From assembly GCA_949317995.1 (NCBI GenBank), contig OX439048.1, forward strand, positions 27,099,495 through 27,163,494: a DNA stretch of 64,000 nt. The letters are read 5' to 3'. The notes under the pieces are model-generated. The model ran no database searches. It was not told where the DNA came from and worked only from the letters and a program-made list of their open reading frames with translations. Shown piece after piece: positions 9,767-17,668 of the stretch; the first letter of the stretch is position 1; every line of letters begins with the position of its first letter. Both the position numbers and the translations under genes were made by a program. The stretch comes from Acholoe squamosa. Taxonomy: Eukaryota; Annelida; Polychaeta; Phyllodocida; Polynoidae.

Positions 9767-9791
9767 GACTTTCTCTTCTTCTTCTTCCTCC

Positions 9792-9977
9792 TTAGAGGAA
9801 GACAACAACCTTCCAAAAGAGAAGTTCTAAGCTGTCGGAAAAAGTTTCTCTTCTACAAGAATCTGAGTTACATAAAGTTTTTCCACTGTTTTCTACAGTA
9901 ACCAAACGTGGAGGTCTAGGGGTGTTACACATTGGACAGTTGACGGTGTAAAGTTGTTTTACCTTTTTGGGCGGCAT
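9792..9977 (-). CDS. Small zinc-ribbon ORF overlapping the polB 5' end
   Basis: A 61-codon ORF starts at ATG 9977 (MPPKKVKQ) and overlaps the polymerase frame. It has CPMC and a downstream CNSDSC, a plausible zinc ribbon. A minus-strand TATATAG at 10027-10021 places this ATG as the first in the transcript. The polymerase frame is +1 relative to it, and the overlap contains CTCTTTTGG, where a +1 slip could occur. It could be the true polymerase N-terminus reached by frameshifting, an N-terminus cut off by a single-base indel, an upstream ORF, or a free small protein. Confidence 0.5.
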   Translation of the reverse strand: MPPKKVKQLYTVNCPMCNTPRPPRLVTVENSGKTLCNSDSCRRETFSDSLELLFWKVVVFL

Positions 9978-10020
9978 TTTTTTTTTTTAAGGTTTTCTTT
10001 TTCTTGTTTCACTTTATGTT

Positions 10021-10027
10021 CTATATA
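10021..10027 (-). promoter_or_regulatory. TATA-like box for polB transcript
   Basis: TATATAG on the minus strand is about 45-50 bp upstream of the ATG at 9977. The rest of 9978-10211 is non-coding AT-rich sequence between polB and the next gene. Confidence 0.4.
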
Positions 10028-10211
10028 CAAACTTATAACTAAAACCTAACCTAAGTATACATGGAGTACATATGGAACTTAAACCTAGGCTGGGCTATGT
10101 TGACTAAAAACGGAGTACATCTAAATCTAACTACAAATTAGCTGATATACATGATAATGTAAAAGCACTGAACAAGGAGCTGTTGACCAGACACTATACA
10201 AAGTTGACCAC

Positions 10212-11615
10212 TTACCCAGAGTAGAAATCGGTCGTTTCGTCTAGGAAGGGACCAACTCGTGATTTTATGTCCTCCAGAATGAAGGGGGACACAGTGTGTC
10301 CGCAGTGTGTGGCTGAGGGGGGCATTCTGAAGCTGGAAGACACCGAGGCATTCATTTCCTCCACGTAGCTGGTTGTTCCTATGTGAACTTTAGGAGTTCC
10401 CTTGTACAAGTTTACCAGGACCATAGCCCGGCCTCCACTGGGGTCGGTGCAGTCTTGGTTCAAGGACAACAAAAGATTATCCACCTTCCTCTCTCCAAGG
10501 GCAGCTAGGCGGTGTAACTCCTTGTACTTTCCTAGGATGCACTCTATCTGGTCCACTAAGTTCCTGAATTCACGCGCCTCTAGGTTCAAGCACCGCTCGT
10601 AAGGTTTGTCCAGGTAGGTTCTCAAGCATACTCCCCTGATGCTAGGTTCCCTGTATATTTCTATGCAGGCGTTGTTATCCCCTTCCGGATAAAAAACTTG
10701 GTTGGGGGCAGGTGACTTTTCTTGGAAACCAAATCGAGCAGGCCACTTTTTTACCACCAAAGGCACTGACCTGAAGCCCACAAGCTTGCTGGAAGAACTG
10801 GGGGCAGTGCCCTCCCCAAACCTTTGCCTGTGTGACTTGTCTTTAGGAGAAGGAACACCTGGGACAGAACCAATTGGCTCGGCACCATAGGATGAAGTCG
10901 CTGAGGAAACTGAAGCAGGGGTAGAGACAGGGGTTTTCTTGTGGTAGGCGCGCTTCTGTCTTTTTTTCTTAGGCTCCCCTTTTCTCTCACTGGAACAGTT
11001 TCTTTTTTCCGGCGGGCTTTTAAGAAGCAGCTCCTCTACCGAAACCGGGAGAGAGTACAGAGGAGAAGGGCCGGTTAAATCTATAACCTCTACCTGCGAA
11101 TACCCCCCGCGGTGAGCAGGTGAAGGTGTCCCTTGTGTTAAGTCCACCACTTCTATGGGTTTAACTGCCGGTGATGAGGTTGTAAGGTCTATAACCTTTA
11201 TTGGACTGACCTGGGGAGAAGGTTCCTCCGGAGTCACGGGTGAGTAAGAGGCGGACGTAGGTGCTTCAGTGGGGGGTTGGTAGTTCAAAGGTGCCGGGGG
11301 ATTGATGTATTCCCTGATGTCAAAATCGCCGTCGCCAGCTTCCTGAGGAGAGCGATCCCGGACGCGATCCAGGAAATCAGTGATTTCGCCATGAAGAGCT
11401 GCAAGAGCGGCTTCCTGTTCTCCTGCATCAGGCACTTCAGTTGGAAGCCGAGCAGGAGTTGCAGGTGGTTTATCAGGTGAGGCTGGAGAGGTAGGAGGAG
11501 GGGCGATGCCCGACGCCTTTTCCTCTGTCTGTTTAGAAGTAGTAAAAGTTAGTGGAGCCAGTTTTTTAGCTCCTCCTCTCCTGACACTAAGTCCCGTCTT
11601 CATGCGACCAGGCAT
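10212..11615 (-). CDS. SIM-containing, PC4-like putative ssDNA-binding protein
   Basis: The first ATG is at 11615 (MPGRMKTGL); the open frame extends to a TTG at 11684. About 300 residues are Pro/Ser-rich and disordered. Three copies of a SUMO-interaction-type core, VIDLT, VVDLT and VIDLT (about residues 141, 156 and 177), are each followed within a few residues by S/T-P. A basic cluster KKKRQKR (about 217-223) looks like a nuclear localisation signal. The C-terminal ~170 residues are ordered; the stretch with CIEIYREP, GVCLRTYLDK and CLNLEAREFRNLVDQI resembles the transcription coactivator PC4 ssDNA-binding fold. An ssDNA-binding role in protein-primed replication is inferred. A minus-strand TATAAAG at 11733-11727 supports the 11615 start. 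Confidence 0.75.
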   Translation of the reverse strand: MPGRMKTGLSVRRGGAKKLAPLTFTTSKQTEEKASGIAPPPTSPASPDKPPATPARLPTEVPDAGEQEAALAALHGEITDFLDRVRDRSPQEAGDGDFDIREYINPPAPLNYQPPTEAPTSASYSPVTPEEPSPQVSPIKVIDLTTSSPAVKPIEVVDLTQGTPSPAHRGGYSQVEVIDLTGPSPLYSLPVSVEELLLKSPPEKRNCSSERKGEPKKKRQKRAYHKKTPVSTPASVSSATSSYGAEPIGSVPGVPSPKDKSHRQRFGEGTAPSSSSKLVGFRSVPLVVKKWPARFGFQEKSPAPNQVFYPEGDNNACIEIYREPSIRGVCLRTYLDKPYERCLNLEAREFRNLVDQIECILGKYKELHRLAALGERKVDNLLLSLNQDCTDPSGGRAMVLVNLYKGTPKVHIGTTSYVEEMNASVSSSFRMPPSATHCGHTVSPFILEDIKSRVGPFLDETTDFYSG

Positions 11616-11726
11616 TGTTCTCCTTGAAGATGAAAGGGTGGCAGGGCTGGAAGGTGCAGGAGCAGGACGGCGAACAGCAGACAAACGTCAGAAAAGGTTT
11701 GATGAAGATCGAGCAGCTCAAGTCTA

Positions 11727-11733
11727 CTTTATA
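11727..11733 (-). promoter_or_regulatory. TATA box for the SIM/PC4-like gene
   Basis: TATAAAG on the minus strand is about 112 bp upstream of the ATG at 11615. It lies in the divergent intergenic region 11616-12012 that separates the leftward and rightward gene arms. I found no strong TATA box for the rightward gene in this region. Confidence 0.5.
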
Positions 11734-12012
11734 GTAACTATCCTGATACGATGCTGGGACGTTCCCTTGTCGTTCAGATAACGTACAACCACGTCCATGA
11801 GTTGTAGATAACCGTGCTTTTCCATTCATAGTATGTTTTACACTTAGTCAGTGTTGTTTTGGAAAAAAGTAAAAAGCTTAACTCAAATAAAAAACGTGAT
11901 AACGTTCAGTCAACGTTCAGGGTGAGGCTTGTAAAACAAGTCTTGTTGTTACCATTCTGTAATTAACGCAGACCATTCGTCATTTATCAGAACTAGCTTC
12001 TCTCAAGCAGAC

Positions 12013-12669
12013 ATGGCTAACTTTTGTCCTTTGCCTTTGTCTTTGACCGTAGGTCACAAAAGACGTCAGGAGGTGTTTATTTCAGACATCAGGAGGGGCG
12101 TAGAAGAAGGTAAGGTGTGGGCTGTGTGGAAATTCTGTCCTGAAAATTTGAACAGGGATCTTTACATCCCTCCTAACTGTAACTTCAAACAATGCTTTCT
12201 GCACAACCAAACCACTGCATTGGTTCCTGGTGGACCCTCTGTGAAAAAACTTATCTCAGAAAATGGGGAAAGTTTTTTTTCAGGTGTTCTTTTGGGACAT
12301 GGTGCCATGGTACACTTGATGTCTAGACATTCCATTTCCTCTGGAAGTTCAAAGAAATTCATTTCAGACAGACAAAAACCCTTTTTTCTAAGGGATCAAC
12401 CTTTGGGGGGAGGGCCTGGTAATTCAGTTTTCATCGATTCTACTATGGTGAAGGCTTTAATTAAAGCCACTTTACTTCACCCAGACAAAATTACACACTC
12501 TTTAGGTTCAAAAATTTTCTATGAAAGAGGATTCAGGACAGAAATTGGACACAATTACCATGGATGCTGTCATGTTGTGAGAGTTATAACTGAAATAACT
12601 ACCTCCCATGAAAAAGGTCAGCTGAAGGTGGTAACAGCCTACCCCGTATCTAATTTTTGGTCCTCCTAA
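12013..12669 (+). CDS. Accessory protein with EndoU/Barnase (BECR)-like C-terminal region
   Basis: 218 aa with a clear ATG and a stop overlapping AATAAA. The C-terminal half has H101-x-x-x-R105-H106, then KKF, a helix near 144-156 (VKALIKATLLH), HPDKITHS, and ends with VVR and KVVTAYP (206-211). A leading HxxxRH and a closing (I/V)VTAYP strand are features I associate with RNase-type toxin domains of the Barnase-EndoU-ColicinE5/D-RelE class in bacterial polymorphic toxins. No signal peptide is visible. It is the first gene of the rightward arm, in the early/accessory zone. An RNA-cleaving or RNA-binding role against host or competitor is inferred only. The alternative is an unrelated Polinton-specific protein. 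Confidence 0.7.
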   Translation: MANFCPLPLSLTVGHKRRQEVFISDIRRGVEEGKVWAVWKFCPENLNRDLYIPPNCNFKQCFLHNQTTALVPGGPSVKKLISENGESFFSGVLLGHGAMVHLMSRHSISSGSSKKFISDRQKPFFLRDQPLGGGPGNSVFIDSTMVKALIKATLLHPDKITHSLGSKIFYERGFRTEIGHNYHGCCHVVRVITEITTSHEKGQLKVVTAYPVSNFWSS

Positions 12670-12673
12670 TAAA
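12668..12673 (+). terminator. Poly(A) signal overlapping stop codon
   Basis: AATAAA begins inside the TAA stop of the EndoU-like gene, giving a compact 3' end before the next TATA box at 12846. Confidence 0.5.
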
Positions 12674-12845
12674 ACTGAACAAAAATAAACGATGATCCTC
12701 CGGGTAAGGCCCCTGGGCCAAACCCACCCTTCCACATGTTTTCCCCTCTTTTCAGAACGCTCAGGCACTGACCCTGACGTTTGTTTCGTCCTTGAGCAAT
12801 AAATCATTTCAGGAAAGTGCGATAAGGAAAGACTGACAGGTTTCC

Positions 12846-12853
12846 TATAAAGG
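12846..12853 (+). promoter_or_regulatory. TATA box for the 207-aa gene
   Basis: TATAAAGG lies 59 bp upstream of the ATG at 12905, the spacing expected for a short 5' leader. The region 12670-12904 holds nothing else I recognise. Confidence 0.55.
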
Positions 12854-12904
12854 TTAAACGGGGACTAAACCATCGTTATTTGACACGACAACCTTCGACC
12901 TACT

Positions 12905-13528
12905 ATGTCGCGTTACTCCCTGCAGCGTGTATTAGAACAATGTCACCCCGACGACACTCAAGTTCTGACATACGTGAGGGAAAGAAATGAAATTATATGT
13001 TGCTCTTCAATTTGTTTCAGGTACGTGTGCAAATACTTGAAAGAATGTGTTCTTCACCGGAAAAAATTATACTTAGTTTTTTCTTCAGTGCAATCAAGTT
13101 TTACATCCAAAGACAGAAAAACCTTGAGGAAAATGGTTTTGAGTCATAACTTGTCGAAATTTTCAGCGGTGGAAACCTTGGGTTATGCCCTGAAGCATGG
13201 AAGAAAGGGAAAGGGCCCACTGAAAAACCCCTTCCATTTGGAAGCATTGAAAGCGGCAGAAGAGCATCACGCCAAAGAAAATCCCCGCCTACTTAACCAG
13301 CGTCTTCATTTCTTCATGTCTATTTTGGAACTACTAGCTGAGTGCTTAGAAACCAAAACTTTGTTTTCCTCCTGCCCCATATTTCACATCCCATCATCGT
13401 CCCTGGATCGTTTCAGTGTAGAGGAGAAAGAAAAAGTTTGGTTTTATCTGGCTATGTGGTGCACCCAGCTTATCTCCCTTACTCACTGTTTTCACCACAA
13501 TCAGCTCGCTTTACACTCAACGTCATAA
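12905..13528 (+). CDS. Unknown helical accessory protein, 207 aa
   Basis: The ORF opens with ATG behind its own TATA box and is unrelated to any family I can name. It looks mostly alpha-helical, with a basic middle (KHGRKGKG) and a C-terminal hydrophobic, His/Cys-containing segment (FYLAMWCTQLISLTHC). There is no signal peptide or clear membrane anchor. It sits between the EndoU-like gene and the tandem Death-domain gene, in the accessory zone upstream of the virion block. A divergent death-fold protein is possible from the helix pattern, but I see no diagnostic residue. Confidence 0.65.
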   Translation: MSRYSLQRVLEQCHPDDTQVLTYVRERNEIICCSSICFRYVCKYLKECVLHRKKLYLVFSSVQSSFTSKDRKTLRKMVLSHNLSKFSAVETLGYALKHGRKGKGPLKNPFHLEALKAAEEHHAKENPRLLNQRLHFFMSILELLAECLETKTLFSSCPIFHIPSSSLDRFSVEEKEKVWFYLAMWCTQLISLTHCFHHNQLALHSTS

Positions 13529-13589
13529 CAAATTTAAACGAACGAAGAACGATGTAACATGCTTACCTAAACAGGGGGAAGGGAATGGG

Positions 13590-13852
13590 AGAGATATATA
13601 GAATAGGATAGAATAGGGTAGGATAATATAGGGTAGGGTAGGGTAGGGTAGGGTAGGAAAGGGTGGGGTTGGGTTTAAAAAACTATGGGGTGGGGGGGTG
13701 GGGGCACCCCTTAAGTATGGGGGGTTTGGGGCTTGTTGGCCCGGGCTGGCCACCCAAAATAACCCACCTAACCCACCCACCCACCCACCTAAACCACCTA
13801 CCCACCTACCCTACCCTACCCTACCCTACCCTACCCTACCCTACCCTATATA
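13590..13852. repeat. Inverted pentamer arrays (GGGTA)n and (CCCTA)n
   Basis: About 13,626-13,658 is a run of GGGTA repeats. About 13,800-13,850 is the complementary CCCTA run, so the two arms can pair into a long hairpin around a G/C-skewed centre. It lies between the 207-aa gene and the Death-domain gene, and the right arm ends directly in a TATA box. It resembles but does not match the animal telomere hexamer. Confidence 0.85.
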
Positions 13853-13854
13853 AG
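13847..13854 (+). promoter_or_regulatory. TATA box for the Death-domain gene and possibly the virion block
   Basis: TATATAAG abuts the CCCTA array, about 90 bp before the ATG at 13942. It is the last obvious TATA box before the gapless gene block that extends to 21575. Confidence 0.6.
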
Positions 13855-13941
13855 TCAACTGTATGCTTTCTAGCCTGTCATAACCTACCTGCCTTCCTAC
13901 CTGCCTACCTTACTTGCTCAACGCCTTTTATTTTGGACGCT

Positions 13942-14571
13942 ATGGAGTTTCACCTTTCGGACGAGTTGTTATTCAAGGTCAGTGAAAAAATATCTGAAAA
14001 AGACTACCCTCGATTAGGGGTTTACTTAGGACTTAGACTAAGTTTAATGGATTACATGGAAAAAATACCGTCTCTTCGTTCTATGGGGAGAGAAATGCTT
14101 ATTTCATGGAGCAGAAAGAACGTGCGTTGCAAGTGGATGGTATTGAGACATGCATTAAGTGACATAGGTCGTTACGATCTAACTGATTATTGTAGATGGT
14201 ACATGGGATATTACAACGTAGTGGACCATTGTGAAATTCCTCCAGAACAGTGGAAAGTTGATACTTTGTTCGTCAACCTGGCAGACAAGTTCGAAATGCT
14301 TGACTGGAGGAAACTGGGAACTCAACTTGGATTGAGCGACCACGAGCTTAACCTGATATCCACCCCTGTTCCAGGGAAAAAAGGAGTCACAAATCCTGTA
14401 TTCGAAGTTCTGATGGTTTGGAAATATAGAGAAATATCTCATCCAAGCTGTCTAATAGCCAGTCTATACAACATGGGACTTTCTGATGTAGCTCTTTACG
14501 TGGAAGGTTTGAACAAGGGTTCTACTGGTTTAAAAGAGGACGAGGTTGCTCCTTTGGTCACTTTGGTTTAA
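13942..14571 (+). CDS. Tandem Death-domain protein, 209 aa
   Basis: The start is the ATG giving MEFHLSDELL; upstream in-frame sequence is translated repeat. The first death-fold unit spans about residues 6-88: DYPRLGVYLGLRLSLMDYM, a GREMLISW helix and an ALSDIGRYDLTDY end. The second spans about 107-190: DWRKLGTQLGLSDHELNLI, VFEVLMVWKY and LYNMGLSDVALYV. The W/YxxLgxxLGLs...I and mLxxW patterns, and the closing L..iG..D.. helix, are those of Death domains of apoptosis and innate-immunity adaptors. There is no caspase, kinase or TIR partner, so it could act as a decoy or adaptor that blocks or rewires host death signalling in the cytoplasm. The role is inferred; the fold call is fairly firm. 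Confidence 0.85.
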   Translation: MEFHLSDELLFKVSEKISEKDYPRLGVYLGLRLSLMDYMEKIPSLRSMGREMLISWSRKNVRCKWMVLRHALSDIGRYDLTDYCRWYMGYYNVVDHCEIPPEQWKVDTLFVNLADKFEMLDWRKLGTQLGLSDHELNLISTPVPGKKGVTNPVFEVLMVWKYREISHPSCLIASLYNMGLSDVALYVEGLNKGSTGLKEDEVAPLVTLV

Positions 14572-14584
14572 GATATCGTCCAAC

Positions 14585-15274
14585 ATGGATCACAAGGAAA
14601 AGGAGATCATTTTTGACCCACGTCTACAAAGCCCCTTCACAATGATCATAGCTGGACCTACTTCTTATGGGAAAAGTCAACTTGTTTTCAAGTTGATTAA
14701 AGGTGTAGACGAGCTTGTTACTCCAAAAATACACGACATATACTACTGCTACAGTCAATGGCAAGATGGATTCGACAAAATGGCGAAGTTGGGGGTTAAG
14801 TTTAACAAAGGTCTTCTTTCAGAAGACTTTTTGTTCGAGGATGAAAGAGACGTGACTAAACATGGACTGGTCGTAATAGACGATCTCATGGATCCCGAGT
14901 ACGTTCCCACCATAATGAAACTTTTCACTGTGGGCTCTCACCATCGCAGTTTAAGTGTAATTTTTGTTACTCAAAACTTGTTTTTCAACAATCCTGCCTT
15001 CAGAACCTTGAGCTTAAATGCACACTACCTAGTTGTTTTTAAAAACCCTAGAGACATGAGTCAGATAGGGCACATAAGCAAACAGGCCTTTCCAGGACAG
15101 AAATCCTTTTTGACGGAGGTATATAACTCAGAAACCAAAGAGAAACATTCATACATCCTATTGGACTTTAAGCAGAGCACACCTAACGAGCTTAGGGTAA
15201 GAAACAGCATAACAACTCTTTGGAACACCTTGGTTTTCATTCCTCAAGCTTCAGCTTCGAAAAGAAAAAGATAG
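14585..15274 (+). CDS. Genome-packaging ATPase (A32/FtsK-HerA type)
   Basis: 229 aa from ATG 14585 (MDHKEKEIIF). It has Walker A GPTSYGKS at residues 24-31, Walker B VVIDD at 96-100 and a polar sensor-type VTQN at 129-132, followed by a short basic tail. This is the expected size and order for the Polinton ATPase that pumps DNA into preformed capsids. It begins 13 bp after the Death-domain gene and ends one base before the next ATG, so it is likely cotranscribed with the virion genes. All catalytic residues are intact. Confidence 0.93.
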   Translation: MDHKEKEIIFDPRLQSPFTMIIAGPTSYGKSQLVFKLIKGVDELVTPKIHDIYYCYSQWQDGFDKMAKLGVKFNKGLLSEDFLFEDERDVTKHGLVVIDDLMDPEYVPTIMKLFTVGSHHRSLSVIFVTQNLFFNNPAFRTLSLNAHYLVVFKNPRDMSQIGHISKQAFPGQKSFLTEVYNSETKEKHSYILLDFKQSTPNELRVRNSITTLWNTLVFIPQASASKRKR

Positions 15275-15275
15275 A

Positions 15276-15641
15276 ATGGTGACCAAAAGATCTCCTTCTG
15301 GAGGAAAATTTAAAACAATTAGGAAACATTACCACTTGTTGAAACACATATCCAAGTGTTCCTCGGCAGAGTGTTCCCACATTATCAAAGGTCTCAGCGA
15401 TGAGGTCATTAGGTTGATGAGTCAAATTTGCGTCAACGTAATGAACAAAAACCTGTTGCGTAACGAGTCCGACGCAGTCAAACGTTTATCACCCTACAAG
15501 AAAGAACTCAAGTCAGTCACAAGGCACAAGGCTACCGTTAAGCAGAAGAGGAAAACCTTTGAGCAAAAGGGTGGATTTTTGGGAACCATTTTGGGCCTCG
15601 CCTTACCCCTGATAACAGGTCTCATAGGAGCACGTCGATAA
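15276..15641 (+). CDS. Conserved small Polinton protein with hydrophobic tail, 121 aa
   Basis: It starts one base after the ATPase stop. It is basic and helical (HLLKHISKCS, VIRLMSQICVNVMNKNLL), then has a Lys-rich stretch (KQKRKTFEQKGGF) and ends in a hydrophobic glycine-containing segment, GTILGLALPLITGLIGA. A small protein with this helix / basic / GGFL / hydrophobic-tail layout next to the ATPase or capsid genes recurs in animal Polintons. Its role is not established. A minor virion or membrane-active component is a reasonable guess. Confidence 0.8.
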   Translation: MVTKRSPSGGKFKTIRKHYHLLKHISKCSSAECSHIIKGLSDEVIRLMSQICVNVMNKNLLRNESDAVKRLSPYKKELKSVTRHKATVKQKRKTFEQKGGFLGTILGLALPLITGLIGARR

Positions 15642-15647
15642 AAAATC

Positions 15648-16607
15648 ATGTCTTATTCAAGGATGGCCCTCGTAAGGGCGGATCTTGTTCCCCGAGAAAA
15701 AAAACCTTCTTTTGTTAGTTCTTCCTCTCCTCCCCAGCCTGGACCTAGTGTTCAAGACCAGTACTACAGCACTCAACTTTTAAGAGAAGGTTTAACTCCT
15801 GATTCCAGCCTGGTTCAAGTCCTGAACCACCTTCAAAGTAAAGCACATGAGGTGCTTAACTCTCCTAACCTCAAACTGAAGGAAAAGTTAAGGCAGTACA
15901 ATCAACTTATGATAAAGTCGGGAATTTTAACTAAAAAAGCCAAGGCCTTAGGACAACGTAGGGAAGGTCCCTATCCTGGTCGAGCAGTAGGACAAGGCCC
16001 TGCAGGAGCAGCAGCAGCAGCAGCAGCTGGGGGTGTAAACAATTCTTTAGAAGACACCGACGACGGCGACGACGATGATGACCACACTTTCACAGAGACT
16101 AGAGACGATCCACCACTTCCTGACGATTCAGACGGAGACAGTGTAGACGAGTTCAAAGGGGAGGAAGGCTTTAAACCTCGTGCAAGAGACAACACAGAGG
16201 GTATGGACGCCGACATAAAAGAAAGAATACCTGCAAGTTACAGAACGACTGCTAAAAATCTCTACAGAGAATTATCTCGTCACGGAAGTCAAATTTTGAA
16301 TTGGAACAGAGACGGAGAAATATATGTCAACGGGGAACGTGTGCCTGGAACTGACATAACAGATTTGTTAGCTTTTGCTGCCCGACCAAAGTCTTTGAAA
16401 AAGGACCAACCTAAAGGAAGTCAGGTTTTCATGAGAGCAGTTAAAAGGCTGAACCCCACCTTAAAATTTGTCAAAAACAAGTCGGCTTTTGCAGGGCACA
16501 GTCCTTCCTTTGCTGCCAGTCCCTTGAAAAGAGCTTCCCCTATCAAGAAGAGGAAAGTAAGTCAAAAAGGAACTGGACGTAAGTTTATATGGCGCACAAG
16601 GCTTTGA
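15648..16607 (+). CDS. Polinton structural-type protein with acidic and basic regions, 319 aa
   Basis: The N-terminus is disordered. A helical segment (about 51-105) precedes poly-Ala (120-127) and a strongly acidic stretch (135-168). An ordered module, LYRELSRHGSQILNW...GEIYVNGERVPGTDITDLLAF (about 205-243), looks like the conserved C-terminal module of a recurrent Polinton protein. The tail is basic with a PIKKRKV nuclear-localisation-like motif (about 298-304). The 3' end overlaps the integrase start by 19 bp. A role in the virion core or assembly is inferred from its position among capsid genes; I know of no activity. Confidence 0.75.
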   Translation: MSYSRMALVRADLVPREKKPSFVSSSSPPQPGPSVQDQYYSTQLLREGLTPDSSLVQVLNHLQSKAHEVLNSPNLKLKEKLRQYNQLMIKSGILTKKAKALGQRREGPYPGRAVGQGPAGAAAAAAAGGVNNSLEDTDDGDDDDDHTFTETRDDPPLPDDSDGDSVDEFKGEEGFKPRARDNTEGMDADIKERIPASYRTTAKNLYRELSRHGSQILNWNRDGEIYVNGERVPGTDITDLLAFAARPKSLKKDQPKGSQVFMRAVKRLNPTLKFVKNKSAFAGHSPSFAASPLKRASPIKKRKVSQKGTGRKFIWRTRL

Positions 16608-17668
16608 AAAAAGATGTCCTCAGGTTTTACACAGATCCTAAACAACCTGGAAGTTTCACCAGCGTATCTAAACTTCAACGTCATCACTTCAAGAAAACAA
16701 AGAAAAAAAACATAGAACAAGCTTTGGAAGATGTAGACGCTTACACCAGACACAAACCTTACAAGAGAAGATTTCCAAGAAGAAAAACACAAACATGGGG
16801 GATAGACAAACAGTGGCAACTTGACCTCATAGACATGCGAGAATTTTCAAAGGAAAACAAAGGATACCAGTACATTCTAGCGGGAATAGATGTTTTTTCA
16901 AGGTATGGTTTTGGACAACCTGTGAAAAGTAAGAGAGCTGATGACGTGACAGAGGCTTTCAAAAAAATGAGCAAAGAAAGAAAACCTCAACAAATTCAAA
17001 CTGACAAGGGCAAAGAGTTTGTCAACAAAATTTTCAAAAAACACTGTGAAGATCAAAAAATCAATTTTTTCACAGGAGAGAACGACGACGTGAAGTGTGC
17101 CTTAGCCGAAAGATTCAACTCTACTTTACAAGGAAAAATGTGGAGATGTTTCTCTCATTTCAATAACTACAAATGGGTTGACTTGCTGCCCGACTTGGTT
17201 AAGTCCTACAATTTGACTTACCACAAATCCTTAGGAGCTGCCCCTTCAGACATAAATAAAGACAACTCTGAAGTCTTGTTCTACAGGTTGTACGATCAAC
17301 CTCAAAAGAAAAAAGTTCCTGTCCTTCAGTTGAAGAGAAAAAATCAAGTGCGAATGTTGAAAACAAAGAAAACATTTAACAGAGGGTACGAACCTAACTG
17401 GACTGAGGAAATATACACAGTCGACAACATTTCGCCCAAAGGGTACCACCTGAAAGATCTCCTTGGAGAAGAGATAAAAGGAAGCTTCTACGAACCTGAA
17501 GTTCAGAAGGTGCAAGTCCGTCACGGAAGACGCTACAACATAGAAAAAATAGTAAAATACAGAGGAAAAGGCAAGAAAAGAGAAGCCTTGATTAAGTGGA
17601 AGGGTTATGGAGACAAGTTTAACTCTTGGGAACCTGTCAAGAACATAAACAAATGGCGTTTACCTTAA
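16589..17668 (+). CDS. Retrovirus-like DDE integrase with C-terminal chromodomain
   Basis: 359 aa from ATG 16589. The catalytic core has D79 (QLDLIDM), D139 (QTDKGKEF) and E174 (AERFNSTL), with 34 residues between the last two, as in retroviral and Polinton integrases. The central beta strand is YILAGIDVFSRYGF. The C-terminus (about 312-357) is a chromodomain: IEKIVKYRGKGKKREALIKWKGY...SWEPVKNI, with aromatic cage candidates Y, W and W. It inserts the element and makes the 6-bp duplication; the chromodomain may guide it to methylated histone tails. No N-terminal HHCC zinc finger is seen. It overlaps both neighbouring genes. Confidence 0.95.
   Translation: MAHKALKKDVLRFYTDPKQPGSFTSVSKLQRHHFKKTKKKNIEQALEDVDAYTRHKPYKRRFPRRKTQTWGIDKQWQLDLIDMREFSKENKGYQYILAGIDVFSRYGFGQPVKSKRADDVTEAFKKMSKERKPQQIQTDKGKEFVNKIFKKHCEDQKINFFTGENDDVKCALAERFNSTLQGKMWRCFSHFNNYKWVDLLPDLVKSYNLTYHKSLGAAPSDINKDNSEVLFYRLYDQPQKKKVPVLQLKRKNQVRMLKTKKTFNRGYEPNWTEEIYTVDNISPKGYHLKDLLGEEIKGSFYEPEVQKVQVRHGRRYNIEKIVKYRGKGKKREALIKWKGYGDKFNSWEPVKNINKWRLP

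Noticed and set aside
13626-13850. Interstitial telomere repeat
   Set aside because: The unit is the pentamer GGGTA, not the animal hexamer TTAGGG, and it occurs as two opposed arrays inside the Polinton.
13663-13941. N-terminal extension of the Death-domain protein
   Set aside because: It is a translation of the CCCTA/GGGTA arrays; the TATA box at 13847 and ATG at 13942 give a clean start.
14546-14584. N-terminal extension of the ATPase
   Set aside because: It begins with TTG within the Death-domain gene; the ATG at 14585 precedes the conserved start of the protein.
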